From JBIKWM01 sp044356305 (GTDB taxonomy: Bacteria > Bacteroidota > Bacteroidia > UBA10329), in assembly GCA_044356305.1 (NCBI GenBank), contig JBIKWM010000015.1:1-64000 (forward strand): a stretch of DNA of 64,000 bases, read 5' to 3'. Below the pieces are notes generated by a model. The model searched no databases, was not told where the DNA came from, and saw nothing but the letters and a program-made list of their open reading frames with translations. A program made the translations under genes and the position numbers. This document shows positions 12,244 through 20,838 of the stretch, one piece after another (the first letter of the stretch is position 1; each line of letters opens with the position of its first letter).

Positions 12244-12687
12244 TCATGCTTTTTTTGGCAATGTACCGTTCACTGTTACACCCATGCTACGGGCCGTTCC
12301 GGCCACCATGCTCATGGCTGATTCCAGTGAGAAACAGTTCAGGTCAGGCATCTTATCCTCTGCAATGGCTTTTATCTGCTCTACCGTGATAGAACCGACT
12401 TTCTTGCGGTTCGGCTCGGCAGAGCCCGATTTAAGTTTCACTGCGTCCATGATTGAGACAGCTACAGGTGGACGCTTGATCACAAAGTCAAACGTCTTGT
12501 CAACGTAGACCGTGATCACCACCGGCAATACCTTCCCCTGCTGATCCTGCGTGCGAGCGTTGAACTGCTTGCAGAAGTCCATGATATTGACCCCTTTGGA
12601 GCCAAGAGCCGGACCGATGGGGGGAGAGGGATTGGCGGCACCGCCCTTCACCTGGAGCTTTACGTAGCCGCTTATCTCTTTTGCCAT
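12244..12687 (-). CDS. rplK: 50S ribosomal protein L11
   Basis: L11 binds the GTPase-associated region of 23S rRNA and is needed for stringent-response activation. The 147-aa protein has the N-terminal QVKGGAANPSPPIGPALGSKGVNIMDFCKQFN block, given here in part as the proline-rich switch, and the C-terminal rRNA-binding domain ending in GTARSMGVTV. It is the first ribosomal protein gene after nusG, 92 nt downstream. Confidence 0.98.
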   Translation of the reverse strand: MAKEISGYVKLQVKGGAANPSPPIGPALGSKGVNIMDFCKQFNARTQDQQGKVLPVVITVYVDKTFDFVIKRPPVAVSIMDAVKLKSGSAEPNRKKVGSITVEQIKAIAEDKMPDLNCFSLESAMSMVAGTARSMGVTVNGTLPKKA

Positions 12688-12779
12688 CTTGATTGTTGAA
12701 CTGTTGGTTGGTTAACTATGATAGTCGGTACTTAAAGGGAAGCTTTAATCAGTGTACCGGGATATCCGATCGGGTTGGG

Positions 12780-13331
12780 TCAGGCTTCTTTTTCCACCTG
12801 CATGTAACTGAGCTCCAAGGGGGTCTTTCGACCAAAGATCTTCACCATCACCTTGAGCTTCTTCTTCTCTTCATTGATCTCTTCGATCACTCCTGTGAAG
12901 CTGTTGAAAGGACCATCAATCACCTTGACATTCTCGCCAACGATGAACGGTATGTTAAGTTCCTCATTACTCTCGGCCAGTTCGTCCACTTTGCCCAGAA
13001 TGCGGTTCACCTCAGACACGCGCAGGGCTACGGGGTCTCCTCCCTTGGTCTCGCCAAGGAACCCGATCACCCCATTGACCCCTTTGATGATATGGGGCAA
13101 CTCACCCACCAGTTCGGCCTCCAGAATGACATAGCCCGGCAGGTAGCTGCGCTCTTTGCTCACTTTCTTGCCGTTGCGTATCTGGTACACCTTTTCGGTG
13201 GGTATGATCACCTGAGCCACTTGATCCTTGAAACCGTGGAATGACACCTCGGCCTCAATGTGCTCTTTCACCTTCTTCTCCTTACCGGAGATGGCGCGCA
13301 CCACATACCACTTCTTTCCGCTCTCGGCCAT
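12780..13331 (-). CDS. nusG: Transcription termination/antitermination factor NusG
   Basis: NusG binds RNA polymerase and links it to Rho or to the ribosome. The 183-aa product has the NGN domain (KWYVVRAISGKEKKVKEHIE) and a C-terminal KOW domain starting near VIDGPFNSFTGVIEEI. The frame is open upstream to 13484, but that extension is not NusG-like and overlaps secE. The ATG at 13331 gives the family's normal beginning, 55 nt after secE. Confidence 0.97.
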   Translation of the reverse strand: MAESGKKWYVVRAISGKEKKVKEHIEAEVSFHGFKDQVAQVIIPTEKVYQIRNGKKVSKERSYLPGYVILEAELVGELPHIIKGVNGVIGFLGETKGGDPVALRVSEVNRILGKVDELAESNEELNIPFIVGENVKVIDGPFNSFTGVIEEINEEKKKLKVMVKIFGRKTPLELSYMQVEKEA

Positions 13332-13386
13332 GATCAGATCAGCTGGGGTGTTGGATTGAGGTTTATTTGGATAGGTAGGTACCGGT

Positions 13387-13605
13387 TCAGAACATCTCGT
13401 AGAAGAAACCGAGCACGCCTTTCCAGGCCGAATCGCCACCGCGTATGCCGAACACGAAGTCCATGGCGAACACAACGAGAGCAATGAGCATGCTGGCCAC
13501 CGTTACGATACCTGCACTGCTCTGGAGTTCACTCCAGGTAGGCCATGACACTTTGGTCATGAGCTCGGAGTAAGACTCCTCTACATATTTGACTATCTTC
13601 TGCAT
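13387..13605 (-). CDS. secE: Preprotein translocase subunit SecE
   Basis: Small membrane subunit of the SecYEG channel, 72 aa from the ATG at 13605. The amphipathic helix with the conserved ELMTKVSWPTWSEL segment (about residues 12-25) precedes one transmembrane helix (about 30-52). An upstream start at 13629 would add eight residues and approach the tRNA-Trp gene, so it is less likely. It is followed by nusG, the usual bacterial arrangement. Confidence 0.95.
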   Translation of the reverse strand: MQKIVKYVEESYSELMTKVSWPTWSELQSSAGIVTVASMLIALVVFAMDFVFGIRGGDSAWKGVLGFFYEMF

Positions 13606-13626
13606 GTTGGCCCTTTGCGATGATTG

Positions 13627-13699
13627 CACGGGCGGAGAGGCTCGAACTCCCAGCCTGCGGTTTTGGAGACCGCTGCTCTACCAATTGAGCTACGCCCGT
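13627..13699 (-). tRNA. tRNA-Trp (CCA)
   Basis: A complete 73-nt cloverleaf: the 7-bp acceptor stem ACGGGCG/CGCCCGT, the D-arm TAGCTCAATTGGTAGAGC, the anticodon loop with CCA, and the T-arm GTTCGAGCC. It lies between tuf and secE, as in many Bacteroidota. The 3' CCA is not encoded. Confidence 0.97.
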
Positions 13700-13829
13700 A
13701 TCCGATTTAGCTGGTTGTATCTGAGTCCTTCCGTTTCCGTGCCGAGCCTAGTTCCCTTACCGCTGGGGCCAGTAGGCTCCCGCCTACCAGCACCCATACG
13801 GACAAGGTCATTCAGCTCAATTCACAGAA

Positions 13830-15017
13830 TCACTTCAGGATCTCGGTCACCTGACCGGCACCCACGGTACGGCCACCTTCGCGGATAGCGAAACGGAGAC
13901 CTTTGTCCATGGCTACTGGCACAATGAGTTTTACGGTGATGGTGAGGTTATCACCGGGCATCACCATCTCCTGACCTTCGGGCAGGAAGATCTCACCGGT
14001 CACATCAGTGGTACGCAGGTAGAACTGCGGACGGTACTTGTTGTGGAAAGGTGTGTGACGGCCGCCTTCTTCCTTCTTAAGGATGTAGACCTCAGCCTTG
14101 AACTCGGTGTGCGGGGTGATAGAACCCGGCTTGGCGATGACCATACCTCTGCGGATAGCGGTCTTGTCAATGCCACGGAGAAGCAGACCTACGTTATCAC
14201 CAGCCTCACCACGGTCAAGGATCTTACGGAACATCTCAACACCGGTGATGGTGCTCTTCATTTTCTCGTCACCCATGCCCAGGATCTCAACTTCCTCGCC
14301 TGAGTTGATCACACCGCGCTCGATACGACCGGTGGCAACAGTGCCACGACCGGTGATAGAGAACACGTCTTCAACTGGCATGAGGAACGGCTTGTCGATC
14401 TCGCGAACCGGCATCTGGATCCAGCTATCAACGGCATCCATAAGCTTCACGATTGTTTCGCTCCACTTTGGATCACCGTTAAGTCCACCGAGGGCTGATC
14501 CTTGGATCACCGGTGTGTTGTCGCCATCATACTCATAGAAAGACAGGAGTTCGCGAACTTCCATCTCAACAAGCTCCAGCAACTCAGGATCATCGACACT
14601 GTCACACTTGTTCATGAATACCACCAGACGGGGCACACCCACCTGACGGCCGAGCAGGATGTGCTCGCGGGTCTGCGGCATAGGACCATCGGTAGCAGCA
14701 ACCACAAGGATGGCACCGTCCATCTGAGCAGCACCGGTAACCATGTTCTTCACATAGTCAGCGTGGCCTGGGCAGTCAACGTGCGCATAGTGGCGGTTGG
14801 CTGTCTGGTACTCAACGTGTGATGTGTTGATGGTGATACCGCGCTCCTTTTCCTCAGGGGCGTTATCGATTGAGTCGAAGCTCCTCACTTCGCTCCAGCC
14901 TTTTTCGGCCAGAACCTTTGTGATAGCCGCAGTGAGGGTGGTCTTACCGTGGTCAACGTGGCCGATTGTGCCGATGTTGACGTGGGGTTTGGTCCGCTGA
15001 AAAGTCTCTTTTGCCAT
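13830..15017 (-). CDS. tuf: Elongation factor Tu
   Basis: GTPase that delivers aminoacyl-tRNA to the ribosome, 395 aa. The G1 motif GHVDHGKTT, the G3 motif DCPGHADY and the G4 motif NKCD are all present, followed by beta-barrel domains II (GRGTVATGRIERG) and III (ending GAGQVTEILK). It lies among tRNA genes, with tRNA-Thr(GGT) 96 nt upstream and tRNA-Trp 130 nt downstream, and is probably transcribed with them. The 130-nt downstream gap contains only a 6-bp hairpin (13772-13787) without a T-run. Confidence 0.99.
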   Translation of the reverse strand: MAKETFQRTKPHVNIGTIGHVDHGKTTLTAAITKVLAEKGWSEVRSFDSIDNAPEEKERGITINTSHVEYQTANRHYAHVDCPGHADYVKNMVTGAAQMDGAILVVAATDGPMPQTREHILLGRQVGVPRLVVFMNKCDSVDDPELLELVEMEVRELLSFYEYDGDNTPVIQGSALGGLNGDPKWSETIVKLMDAVDSWIQMPVREIDKPFLMPVEDVFSITGRGTVATGRIERGVINSGEEVEILGMGDEKMKSTITGVEMFRKILDRGEAGDNVGLLLRGIDKTAIRRGMVIAKPGSITPHTEFKAEVYILKKEEGGRHTPFHNKYRPQFYLRTTDVTGEIFLPEGQEMVMPGDNLTITVKLIVPVAMDKGLRFAIREGGRTVGAGQVTEILK

Positions 15018-15082
15018 TGCTGAATGATTGATTAGTGATTTGAAGTGAAGTGATTGTCCTTTTGTGTGCCTCTGTTGCTCAG

Positions 15083-15102
15083 CCCTCTACATTAATAGAG
15101 GG
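15083..15102 (-). repeat. 7-bp hairpin between tRNA-Thr and tuf
   Basis: CCCTCTA and TAGAGGG pair around a 6-nt loop in the spacer between tRNA-Thr(GGT) and tuf. No T-run follows on the minus strand. It may mark RNA processing that separates tRNA from mRNA. This is an inference. Confidence 0.4.
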
Positions 15103-15113
15103 ATTTGCGATGG

Positions 15114-15185
<72 letters not shown>

Positions 15186-15227
15186 CGGTCTCGTTTCTTG
15201 TCGGTTAGCGCCAATGGTCAGGAGATG

Positions 15228-15300
15228 AGCGGGAGACGGGATTCGAACCCGCGACCCTCAGCTTGGAAGGCTGATGCTCTACCAACTGAGCTACTCCCGC
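15228..15300 (-). tRNA. tRNA-Gly (TCC)
   Basis: A 73-nt cloverleaf with acceptor GCGGGAG/CTCCCGC and anticodon loop CTTCCAA (anticodon TCC). A second glycine tRNA with anticodon CCC lies at 26781-26853 and is very similar in sequence. Confidence 0.97.
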
Positions 15301-15357
15301 CTCTTTGCCAAAGTACCGCACCCTATTAGGGGATGCGGATGCACTTACCTTGCGTGG

Positions 15358-15440
15358 TGGGGAGAGCAGGATTCGAACCTGCGAAGGTGTACACCAACAG
15401 ATTTACAGTCTGTCCTCGTTGGCCGCTTGAGTATCTCCCC
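15358..15440 (-). tRNA. tRNA-Tyr (GTA)
   Basis: An 83-nt tRNA with a long variable arm, acceptor GGGGAGA/TCTCCCC and anticodon GTA within CAGACTGTAAATCTG. The long variable arm is normal for bacterial tRNA-Tyr. Confidence 0.97.
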
Positions 15441-15490
15441 GACTTGTCAAAGAACCTTGTCCGTCCCGCTTCCCCCTCGGCCCTCCGGCT

Positions 15491-15508
15491 CTCTGGGCTG
15501 GCCCAGAG
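15491..15508. repeat. 8-bp inverted repeat between tRNA genes
   Basis: CTCTGGGC and GCCCAGAG are separated by 2 nt in the spacer between tRNA-Tyr and tRNA-Thr(TGT). A run of T precedes it on the minus strand rather than following it, so it is not a terminator in the direction of transcription. Confidence 0.4.
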
Positions 15509-15528
15509 AAAAAGATGGCAAGGTGAAG

Positions 15529-15601
15529 AGCCGGTGGAGGGACTCGAACCCCCGACCAGCTGATTACAAATCAGCTGCTCTACCAGCTGAGCTACACCGG
15601 C
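15529..15601 (-). tRNA. tRNA-Thr (TGT)
   Basis: A 73-nt cloverleaf with acceptor GCCGGTG/CACCGGC and anticodon loop TTTGTAA (anticodon TGT). It is the first gene behind the promoter at 15671-15701. Confidence 0.97.
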
Positions 15602-15670
15602 ACTTGGTCACAGAACGGCCTTTTGCCTCAGTTGCGCCATGCTTCCACAGCCCCCTTGGAAAAAGGACTG

Positions 15671-15701
15671 CAAATGTAGGCGATTCGGGCTTATGCCCAA
15701 A
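15671..15701 (-). promoter_or_regulatory. Bacteroidota-type promoter for the tRNA-tuf cluster
   Basis: On the minus strand TTTG (15701-15698) is followed by exactly 19 nt and then TACATTTG (15678-15671). This matches the Bacteroidota sigma-factor consensus TTTG, about 19 nt, TAnnTTTG. Transcription should start near 15664, about 60 nt before tRNA-Thr(TGT). Confidence 0.88.
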
Positions 15702-15781
15702 TATTTTTAAGTCTCTGATGTTGAAAATTTCCGAACACCGCGCCAACCCGCATCAACAGGGGCTTTGAGCGCGGCACAGCA

Positions 15782-16078
15782 TCAGTGTGCCACCTTCTCT
15801 TTACGCTTCTGAAGCTGCGCACGAAGGGCTTCCACCGCCTGATCGGCAGCCTCTTCGAAGGTGCGGCACTGCCGCTTGGCGAACAGGTCGCTGCCCGGCA
15901 CAAGCAGTTTCACCTCAACTATCTTATTTTCAGAGGTCGTACTCTTGTCAAGGCGCAGATACACCTCTGAACTGATGATCTGATTACTGAATGTGGTGAG
16001 TTTGCCCACCTTTTCCTCTATGAATCTGGTCAGTTTGACATCAGCGTCAAAATGGATGCTCTGAATCTTCACTTTCAT
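15782..16078 (-). CDS. hpf: Ribosome hibernation promoting factor (short HPF/RaiA family)
   Basis: A 98-aa protein of the sigma-54 modulation/S30AE family, which binds the 30S decoding region and inactivates ribosomes in stationary phase. The family pattern is visible from MKVKIQSIHFDADVKLTRFIEEKV through the VEVKLLVPGSDLFAKR core, ending in a basic tail with QKRKEKV. There is no C-terminal dimerisation domain, so it is a short-form HPF. It lies 11 nt after xerC and is probably co-transcribed with it. Confidence 0.88.
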   Translation of the reverse strand: MKVKIQSIHFDADVKLTRFIEEKVGKLTTFSNQIISSEVYLRLDKSTTSENKIVEVKLLVPGSDLFAKRQCRTFEEAADQAVEALRAQLQKRKEKVAH

Positions 16079-16089
16079 GGGTTCTGGGT

Positions 16090-16983
16090 TTATGCCCTCG
16101 GATGGGCTTTTCGGTAAACGTTGTTCAGTCTTTCAATGGTACTGTGGGTGTACACTTGGGTGGCGGCAAGACCTGCATGACCCATCAGTTCCTTTATGGC
16201 ATTGAGGTCGGCTCCGTTGCCCAACATGTGAGTGGCAAAGGTGTGGCGTAAAACGTGTGGGCTGCGCTTCTGCCTGGTACTGACCCGCCCAATGCACCTC
16301 TTTACTAAGGTGTAAAGTCGGTTGACAGTAAGTGCCCGGCCATCGGGCTCGGCCACCAACGGACTATCGGGCCCCACAGGCACCCCGGCCGCAATGCGAA
16401 CCGCCATGTGCTCGTGCAGTCGGGTGGCAAGGGCGGGTGCAAATGGTACTATGCGCTCTTTGTTCCGCTTGCCAAGTATTTTCAACTCGCGCTGGGAAAG
16501 ATCAGCATCACGTACCGCTAGACCCACCACCTCGGACCTGCGTAGCCCAGTATGGTATAGCAAGTCAACCACAGTGCGCTCCAATTGGCCCTCGGCCCCA
16601 TCAGAATAAGGTACCTGATCCAACAACCGCTCCATTTCGGCCGGTGCCAGGAACTCCGGCACCCGCTTGGGCACCTTCTGCAAACGGAGCCGCGTGGTGG
16701 GATCGGTGTCCACAACACCTTCGCGGAGCAGATACTTGTACAGTGACCGGACTGCGCTCATTTTACGGTTCACACTTGTGGGCTTCAGGTGTGCGTCCTC
16801 CACCAGGCTCACGGCCCAGCTGCGCACAGCCGCGCGGTCGATTGCACCCGCGTCAGTCATTCCAAGTGCCTGCATGTGGGCTATGTACTGACCCAGATCG
16901 TTGCGGTAAGCCAGCACGGTGTGGGCCGACATTCTCCGCTCCTTGGCCAAGTATTCCACAAAACGGTTCACCTCTGCCTCCAT
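16090..16983 (-). CDS. xerC: Tyrosine recombinase XerC/XerD family
   Basis: Site-specific recombinase of 297 aa, very likely the XerC-type protein that resolves chromosome dimers. The N-terminal SAM-like core-binding domain covers about residues 1-85. The catalytic domain shows the first Arg in YHTGLRRSEV, the Lys in LGKRNKERIVPF, the HVLRHTFATHM box, GHAGL and the nucleophilic Tyr in VYTHSTIERL. ATG at 16983 is preferred over the GTG two codons upstream. It heads the hpf pair rather than lying in a mobile element, which favours a housekeeping role. XerC and XerD cannot be told apart with certainty by eye. Confidence 0.85.
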   Translation of the reverse strand: MEAEVNRFVEYLAKERRMSAHTVLAYRNDLGQYIAHMQALGMTDAGAIDRAAVRSWAVSLVEDAHLKPTSVNRKMSAVRSLYKYLLREGVVDTDPTTRLRLQKVPKRVPEFLAPAEMERLLDQVPYSDGAEGQLERTVVDLLYHTGLRRSEVVGLAVRDADLSQRELKILGKRNKERIVPFAPALATRLHEHMAVRIAAGVPVGPDSPLVAEPDGRALTVNRLYTLVKRCIGRVSTRQKRSPHVLRHTFATHMLGNGADLNAIKELMGHAGLAATQVYTHSTIERLNNVYRKAHPRA

Positions 16984-17296
16984 ACCCACAGTCCGTTACC
17001 ACAAGTATAACTACATGTGGCCTTTCGAGGTTCACCCCAGTGTGATAAAATTGCGACCTGACTTCGAGGCCAATCCAATAGCCGGACTTCTTGACTTCAC
17101 CCATTATAATGAAAATTATAGGCAACGTCCATCGCTGTCAATTTTCTCTCCGAATGTGAAACATAGAATTCCGTTTTCCGCACCTCATTGCACACGTTGC
17201 GCCTACCCCGTATCATTGCACAACAAGCCACCGGCACCAACAGCCCTTGGGCCGTGCAGGTGCGGTGAAAGAGATAAACGCTGAGAAACCCTACAG
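16984..17296. promoter_or_regulatory. Divergent intergenic region between xerC and korA
   Basis: This stretch of about 310 nt separates two divergent genes. On the minus strand TATACTTG (17009-17002) is a one-mismatch -7 box, 18 nt before the xerC start. No equally good element was found for korA. Nothing else was recognised. Confidence 0.45.
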
Positions 17297-19117
17297 ATGC
17301 CCGAAGTACTAACAGGCCTCAACGATTTTGTGATCCGGTTTGCCAATGTGAACGGGACCGGTAGCGCCAGCGCCAACTTCCTGTTCACGAAGGCCATCTT
17401 CCGGATGGGAGTGCCCGTCACGCCCAAGAACATTTTCCCGTCCAACATCCAGGGCCTGCCCACTTGGTATGAAGTGCGTGTGAGCGAAAAGGGCTACCTG
17501 GGTCGCAGGGAGGGAATCGATTTCATGGTGGCCATGAATCCGCAGAGCCTACGTGCCGATGTCGATTCAGTGCGATGTGGCGGCTACCTGCTGTACGATA
17601 GCACCAAGCGCCTGCACGATGAGTTCATTCGTGAGGATGTGAACTACATCGGAATACCGCTCATGGACATGTGCAATCGCACCTACAGCGATGCACGGCA
17701 GCGGCAGTTGTTCAAGAACATCATATACGTGGGCGCACTCTCGGCCCTTTTGGACATCGAGTTCGGTGTGCTCGAAGGACTGCTGGCCGATCAGTTCAAA
17801 GGAAAAGAGAAGCTGATTCCGATGAACGTGAACGCCCTGCAGATGGGCGTAAGCTACATCCGCGACAATTACCCGCATCCGCTCGGCATACGTGTGGAAA
17901 GGCGCAATCTGGTGGGCGACAGCATCATGATAGATGGAAATTCGGCCTGCGGGCTGGGAGCCATCTATGCCGGAGCCACGGTGGCTGCTTGGTACCCTAT
18001 CACACCCAGCACATCGGTGGTAGAGGCTTTTATGGACTATGCCGATGAGTACCGTGTTGACCCCGAAACCGGCAGGCGTAACGTGGCCATTGTGCAGGCC
18101 GAGGATGAGCTGGCCGCTATTGGCATGGTGATAGGTGCAAATTGGAACGGGGCACGCTCGTTCACCGCCACCAGCGGGCCGGGACTGTCGCTCATGAATG
18201 AGTTCCTTGGCCTTGCCTATTTTGCTGAGATACCTACCGTCCTTATTGATGTGCAGCGTACCGGGCCAAGCACCGGTATGCCAACACGTACGCAGCAGAG
18301 CGACATTCTGGAAGCAGCATATGCCAGCCATGGCGATACCAAACAAGTGCTCCTTTTCCCCAGCACACCTAAAGAGTGCTTTGAACTTACGGTCGAGGCA
18401 TTCGACCTTGCCGAGGAGATTCAGACGCCCGTTATCATATTAACCGACCTTGACCTGGGCATGAACGACCACATGACCCCTGCTCTAACTTGGGATGATA
18501 GCCGTAAACTGCGCAGGGGCAAAGTGCTGAATGCCGAGCAGTTGGAGCAGATAGGCCGTTTCGGGCGATATCTAGATGTGGATGGCGATGGAATTCCCTA
18601 TCGCACCATTCCTGGCACACACCCGAGCAAGGGGTCTTACTTCACGCGAGGCACCTCGCGCGATGAGTATGCCACCTATACCGAGGACAGCGATGCCTAC
18701 CAGCGCAACATGGACAGGCTGACGCGCAAATGGGAGACCACCAAAGGAATGGTACCTGGGCCTCATTTCTATCAGGAGAACAATGCCAGTGCCGAGGCGC
18801 TCCTGTTCTTCGGCACTTCGCGCTATGCAGCCGAGGAGGCCATGGAACTGCTCACCCAACAGGGCAAAAAGATGGATGCCATGCGCCTACTTTCTTTCCC
18901 GTTCAGCAAAGCGGTCAGAGCCTTCATTGATGCACATCAAAAAGTGTATGTAATTGAGCAGAACCGTGATGCCCAGATGCGCAGTCTGCTCATGATAGAG
19001 TTGGGAATAAGCCCCGACAAGCTGGTGGCGGTGCTCAACTACAATGGTATGCCCATAACTGCCGACAACATTCTCAAGCAAGTGGGTGGTGTAGTTAACA
19101 GTGCTGTGCCGGTCTGA
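17297..19117 (+). CDS. korA: 2-oxoacid:ferredoxin oxidoreductase, fused gamma-alpha subunit (KorA type)
   Basis: A 606-aa subunit of a thiamine-pyrophosphate 2-oxoacid:acceptor oxidoreductase. The gamma domain covers about residues 1-190 (FVIRFANVNGTGSASAN at the start). The alpha pyrimidine-binding domain begins with DGNSACGLGAIYAGATVAAW and continues into YPITPSTSVVE. This layout matches KorA of 2-oxoglutarate:ferredoxin oxidoreductase, which turns 2-oxoglutarate, CoA and ferredoxin into succinyl-CoA. The TPP-binding beta subunit KorB, normally the next gene, is absent: a histidine kinase begins 71 nt after the stop. The substrate is inferred from the family only. Confidence 0.85.
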   Translation: MPEVLTGLNDFVIRFANVNGTGSASANFLFTKAIFRMGVPVTPKNIFPSNIQGLPTWYEVRVSEKGYLGRREGIDFMVAMNPQSLRADVDSVRCGGYLLYDSTKRLHDEFIREDVNYIGIPLMDMCNRTYSDARQRQLFKNIIYVGALSALLDIEFGVLEGLLADQFKGKEKLIPMNVNALQMGVSYIRDNYPHPLGIRVERRNLVGDSIMIDGNSACGLGAIYAGATVAAWYPITPSTSVVEAFMDYADEYRVDPETGRRNVAIVQAEDELAAIGMVIGANWNGARSFTATSGPGLSLMNEFLGLAYFAEIPTVLIDVQRTGPSTGMPTRTQQSDILEAAYASHGDTKQVLLFPSTPKECFELTVEAFDLAEEIQTPVIILTDLDLGMNDHMTPALTWDDSRKLRRGKVLNAEQLEQIGRFGRYLDVDGDGIPYRTIPGTHPSKGSYFTRGTSRDEYATYTEDSDAYQRNMDRLTRKWETTKGMVPGPHFYQENNASAEALLFFGTSRYAAEEAMELLTQQGKKMDAMRLLSFPFSKAVRAFIDAHQKVYVIEQNRDAQMRSLLMIELGISPDKLVAVLNYNGMPITADNILKQVGGVVNSAVPV

Positions 19118-19175
19118 TCTGCATTCCACTCCCCAAAAAAAGTTAAGTCCGAAGGCCCTAGCACCGGGGCACTGG

Positions 19176-19183
19176 TAGTTTTG
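19176..19183 (+). promoter_or_regulatory. -7 box 5 nt before the histidine kinase start
   Basis: TAGTTTTG matches TAnnTTTG exactly and ends 5 nt before the ATG at 19189, so transcription would begin at or next to the start codon. No clear -33 element is seen. Confidence 0.55.
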
Positions 19184-19188
19184 TGTCC

Positions 19189-20838
19189 ATGACCAAGACT
19201 GCCATCAGGGCCGTGGTGACCGTGATGGCGGTGGCACTTGTAGGGCTGGTGGCCGTGCAGGTGTATTGGATCCAGAATGCATATACACTGCGTCAGCAGC
19301 GTTTCAACGAGGCTGTGAGCGAGGCGCTTACCGGAACAGCCCAACGTTATGACCGCCTGATAACAGCCCGCAGAATGGCCCTCACCACCGATGTGCACGG
19401 CCGTAGGCAAGAAATCATGCGCGAGTTGGACTCCATTAATCAGACTCTTTGCTGTGGGCCTGGCACACCTGATGCGGTGGTTGCTCCTGAGCCGGTTGAG
19501 ATAGAGGTAAAAGAGGAATATCTGGAAGACAGCGCTGGCACCTGGGTACTGCGTAGCAACAGCCGCAGTTTCCGCACCATGCCGCAGGCTTCGGGGCAAT
19601 ACAACTGGCCGCTGCTGGGGCCGATTAACGATGGCAAGCGGTCAGAGTACATGGACTCACTGAACCGGATGCGTGCCGAGAGCCAGGTGTGGCTTGAGCG
19701 AAGGGCCGAACTGGTTGACGAGATTTTTCAGGAACTGGTGAGTGTGGACCTGTTCCGCGAGGCCGATGGCATCGATACTGTGGCACTCGACTCCATCCTG
19801 CACCTCGAACTGGCCCAGAACGGTGTGGGGGCCAGGCCCGCATTTGCCGTAACCGACCCTTTCAACAACATATTGATGAGAGGCGGCAAGGAGGTCAATG
19901 AGGATTCGCTGCTCGATGCCACCTACCGGGTCAATCTATCGAGGGGCAACATGTTCACCGAACCGCGGTTCCTGGCCGTTCACTTCCCCGATGAGAAACA
20001 GTATGTGATAGGAACCATGCTCGCACTTTTGGCTGTGTCGGGCGCACTGATCATAACAGTGGTGGTGGCTTTCGGATTCACCGTGAGCACAATTATCAAA
20101 CAGAAAAAACTCTCTGAGATTAAGAATGATTTCATAAACAATATGACCCACGAGCTGAAGACGCCCGTGAGCACCATTTCGCTGGCATGCGAGGCCATGA
20201 CAGACCCTGATCTGCGAAACACCCCGGGCATGGTTGATAGTTACCTTAAGGTAATAGCCGATGAGAACAAGCGCCTTGGCATGGTGGTGGAGAATGTGCT
20301 GCGCACGGCCATCATTGATAAAGGAGAACTGAAACTGAGACAGGAGGATATTGACCTACATGCACTGATAGCCACTGTTGCGCGCAACATGGAGATACAG
20401 GCCAATGGAAAAGGCGGGGCCATTGAAACAGACCTCGCAGCCACCACCTGCCATGTGCAGGGAGACAGCGTACATCTGACCAACGTGGTATTCAACCTGA
20501 TAGACAACGCCCTGAAATACACCCGCGACACGCCACTGGTGCGCATAAGCACCTCCGATGGCGAACCGGGCCACATACGCATAGCAGTGGAGGACAATGG
20601 CATAGGTATGGCCAAGGATCAGCTGCAACGCATCTTCGACCAGTTCTATCGTGTGCCCACGGGCAATGTGCACGATGTGAAAGGATTCGGCCTGGGCCTG
20701 AGCTATGTGAAAGCCATAGTAGAGAAACACGGTGGCCGCGTGCAGGTGATGAGCGAACCTGGCCGTGGCAGCCGCTTTGAGCTGACTCTTCCGTTAATGA
20801 ACCAAAAAGACCAACTGACTCATGGGAACTTCGAATAA
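19189..20838 (+). CDS. Sensor histidine kinase (RprX-like)
   Basis: Membrane sensor of 549 aa. TM1 lies at about residues 7-27, a long extracytoplasmic region at about 28-262, and TM2 at about 268-295. HisKA follows with the phospho-acceptor His in NNMTHELKTPVSTISL (near residue 321). HATPase_c carries the N box NVVFNLIDNALKYT, the G1 box DNGIGM, the G2 box FGLGLSYVKAIV and a C-terminal GRGSRFELTLP. The layout resembles RprX of Bacteroides, but the signal is unknown. The downstream regulator overlaps by 17 nt. ATG at 19189 is chosen over the GTG two codons upstream because of the -7 box just before it. Confidence 0.9.
   Translation: MTKTAIRAVVTVMAVALVGLVAVQVYWIQNAYTLRQQRFNEAVSEALTGTAQRYDRLITARRMALTTDVHGRRQEIMRELDSINQTLCCGPGTPDAVVAPEPVEIEVKEEYLEDSAGTWVLRSNSRSFRTMPQASGQYNWPLLGPINDGKRSEYMDSLNRMRAESQVWLERRAELVDEIFQELVSVDLFREADGIDTVALDSILHLELAQNGVGARPAFAVTDPFNNILMRGGKEVNEDSLLDATYRVNLSRGNMFTEPRFLAVHFPDEKQYVIGTMLALLAVSGALIITVVVAFGFTVSTIIKQKKLSEIKNDFINNMTHELKTPVSTISLACEAMTDPDLRNTPGMVDSYLKVIADENKRLGMVVENVLRTAIIDKGELKLRQEDIDLHALIATVARNMEIQANGKGGAIETDLAATTCHVQGDSVHLTNVVFNLIDNALKYTRDTPLVRISTSDGEPGHIRIAVEDNGIGMAKDQLQRIFDQFYRVPTGNVHDVKGFGLGLSYVKAIVEKHGGRVQVMSEPGRGSRFELTLPLMNQKDQLTHGNFE

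Noticed and set aside
13332..13484. 51-codon N-terminal extension of nusG
   Set aside because: The extension is not NusG-like and overlaps secE; the ATG at 13331 gives the conserved N-terminus.
13772..13787. GTAGGC/GCCTAC hairpin between tuf and tRNA-Trp as a terminator
   Set aside because: The stem is only 6 bp and no T-run follows on the minus strand.
16090..16983. Tyrosine recombinase as the integrase of a mobile element near the tRNA cluster
   Set aside because: There are no attachment-site repeats in the tRNA genes and no cargo; the gene is paired with hpf as in a housekeeping xerC locus.
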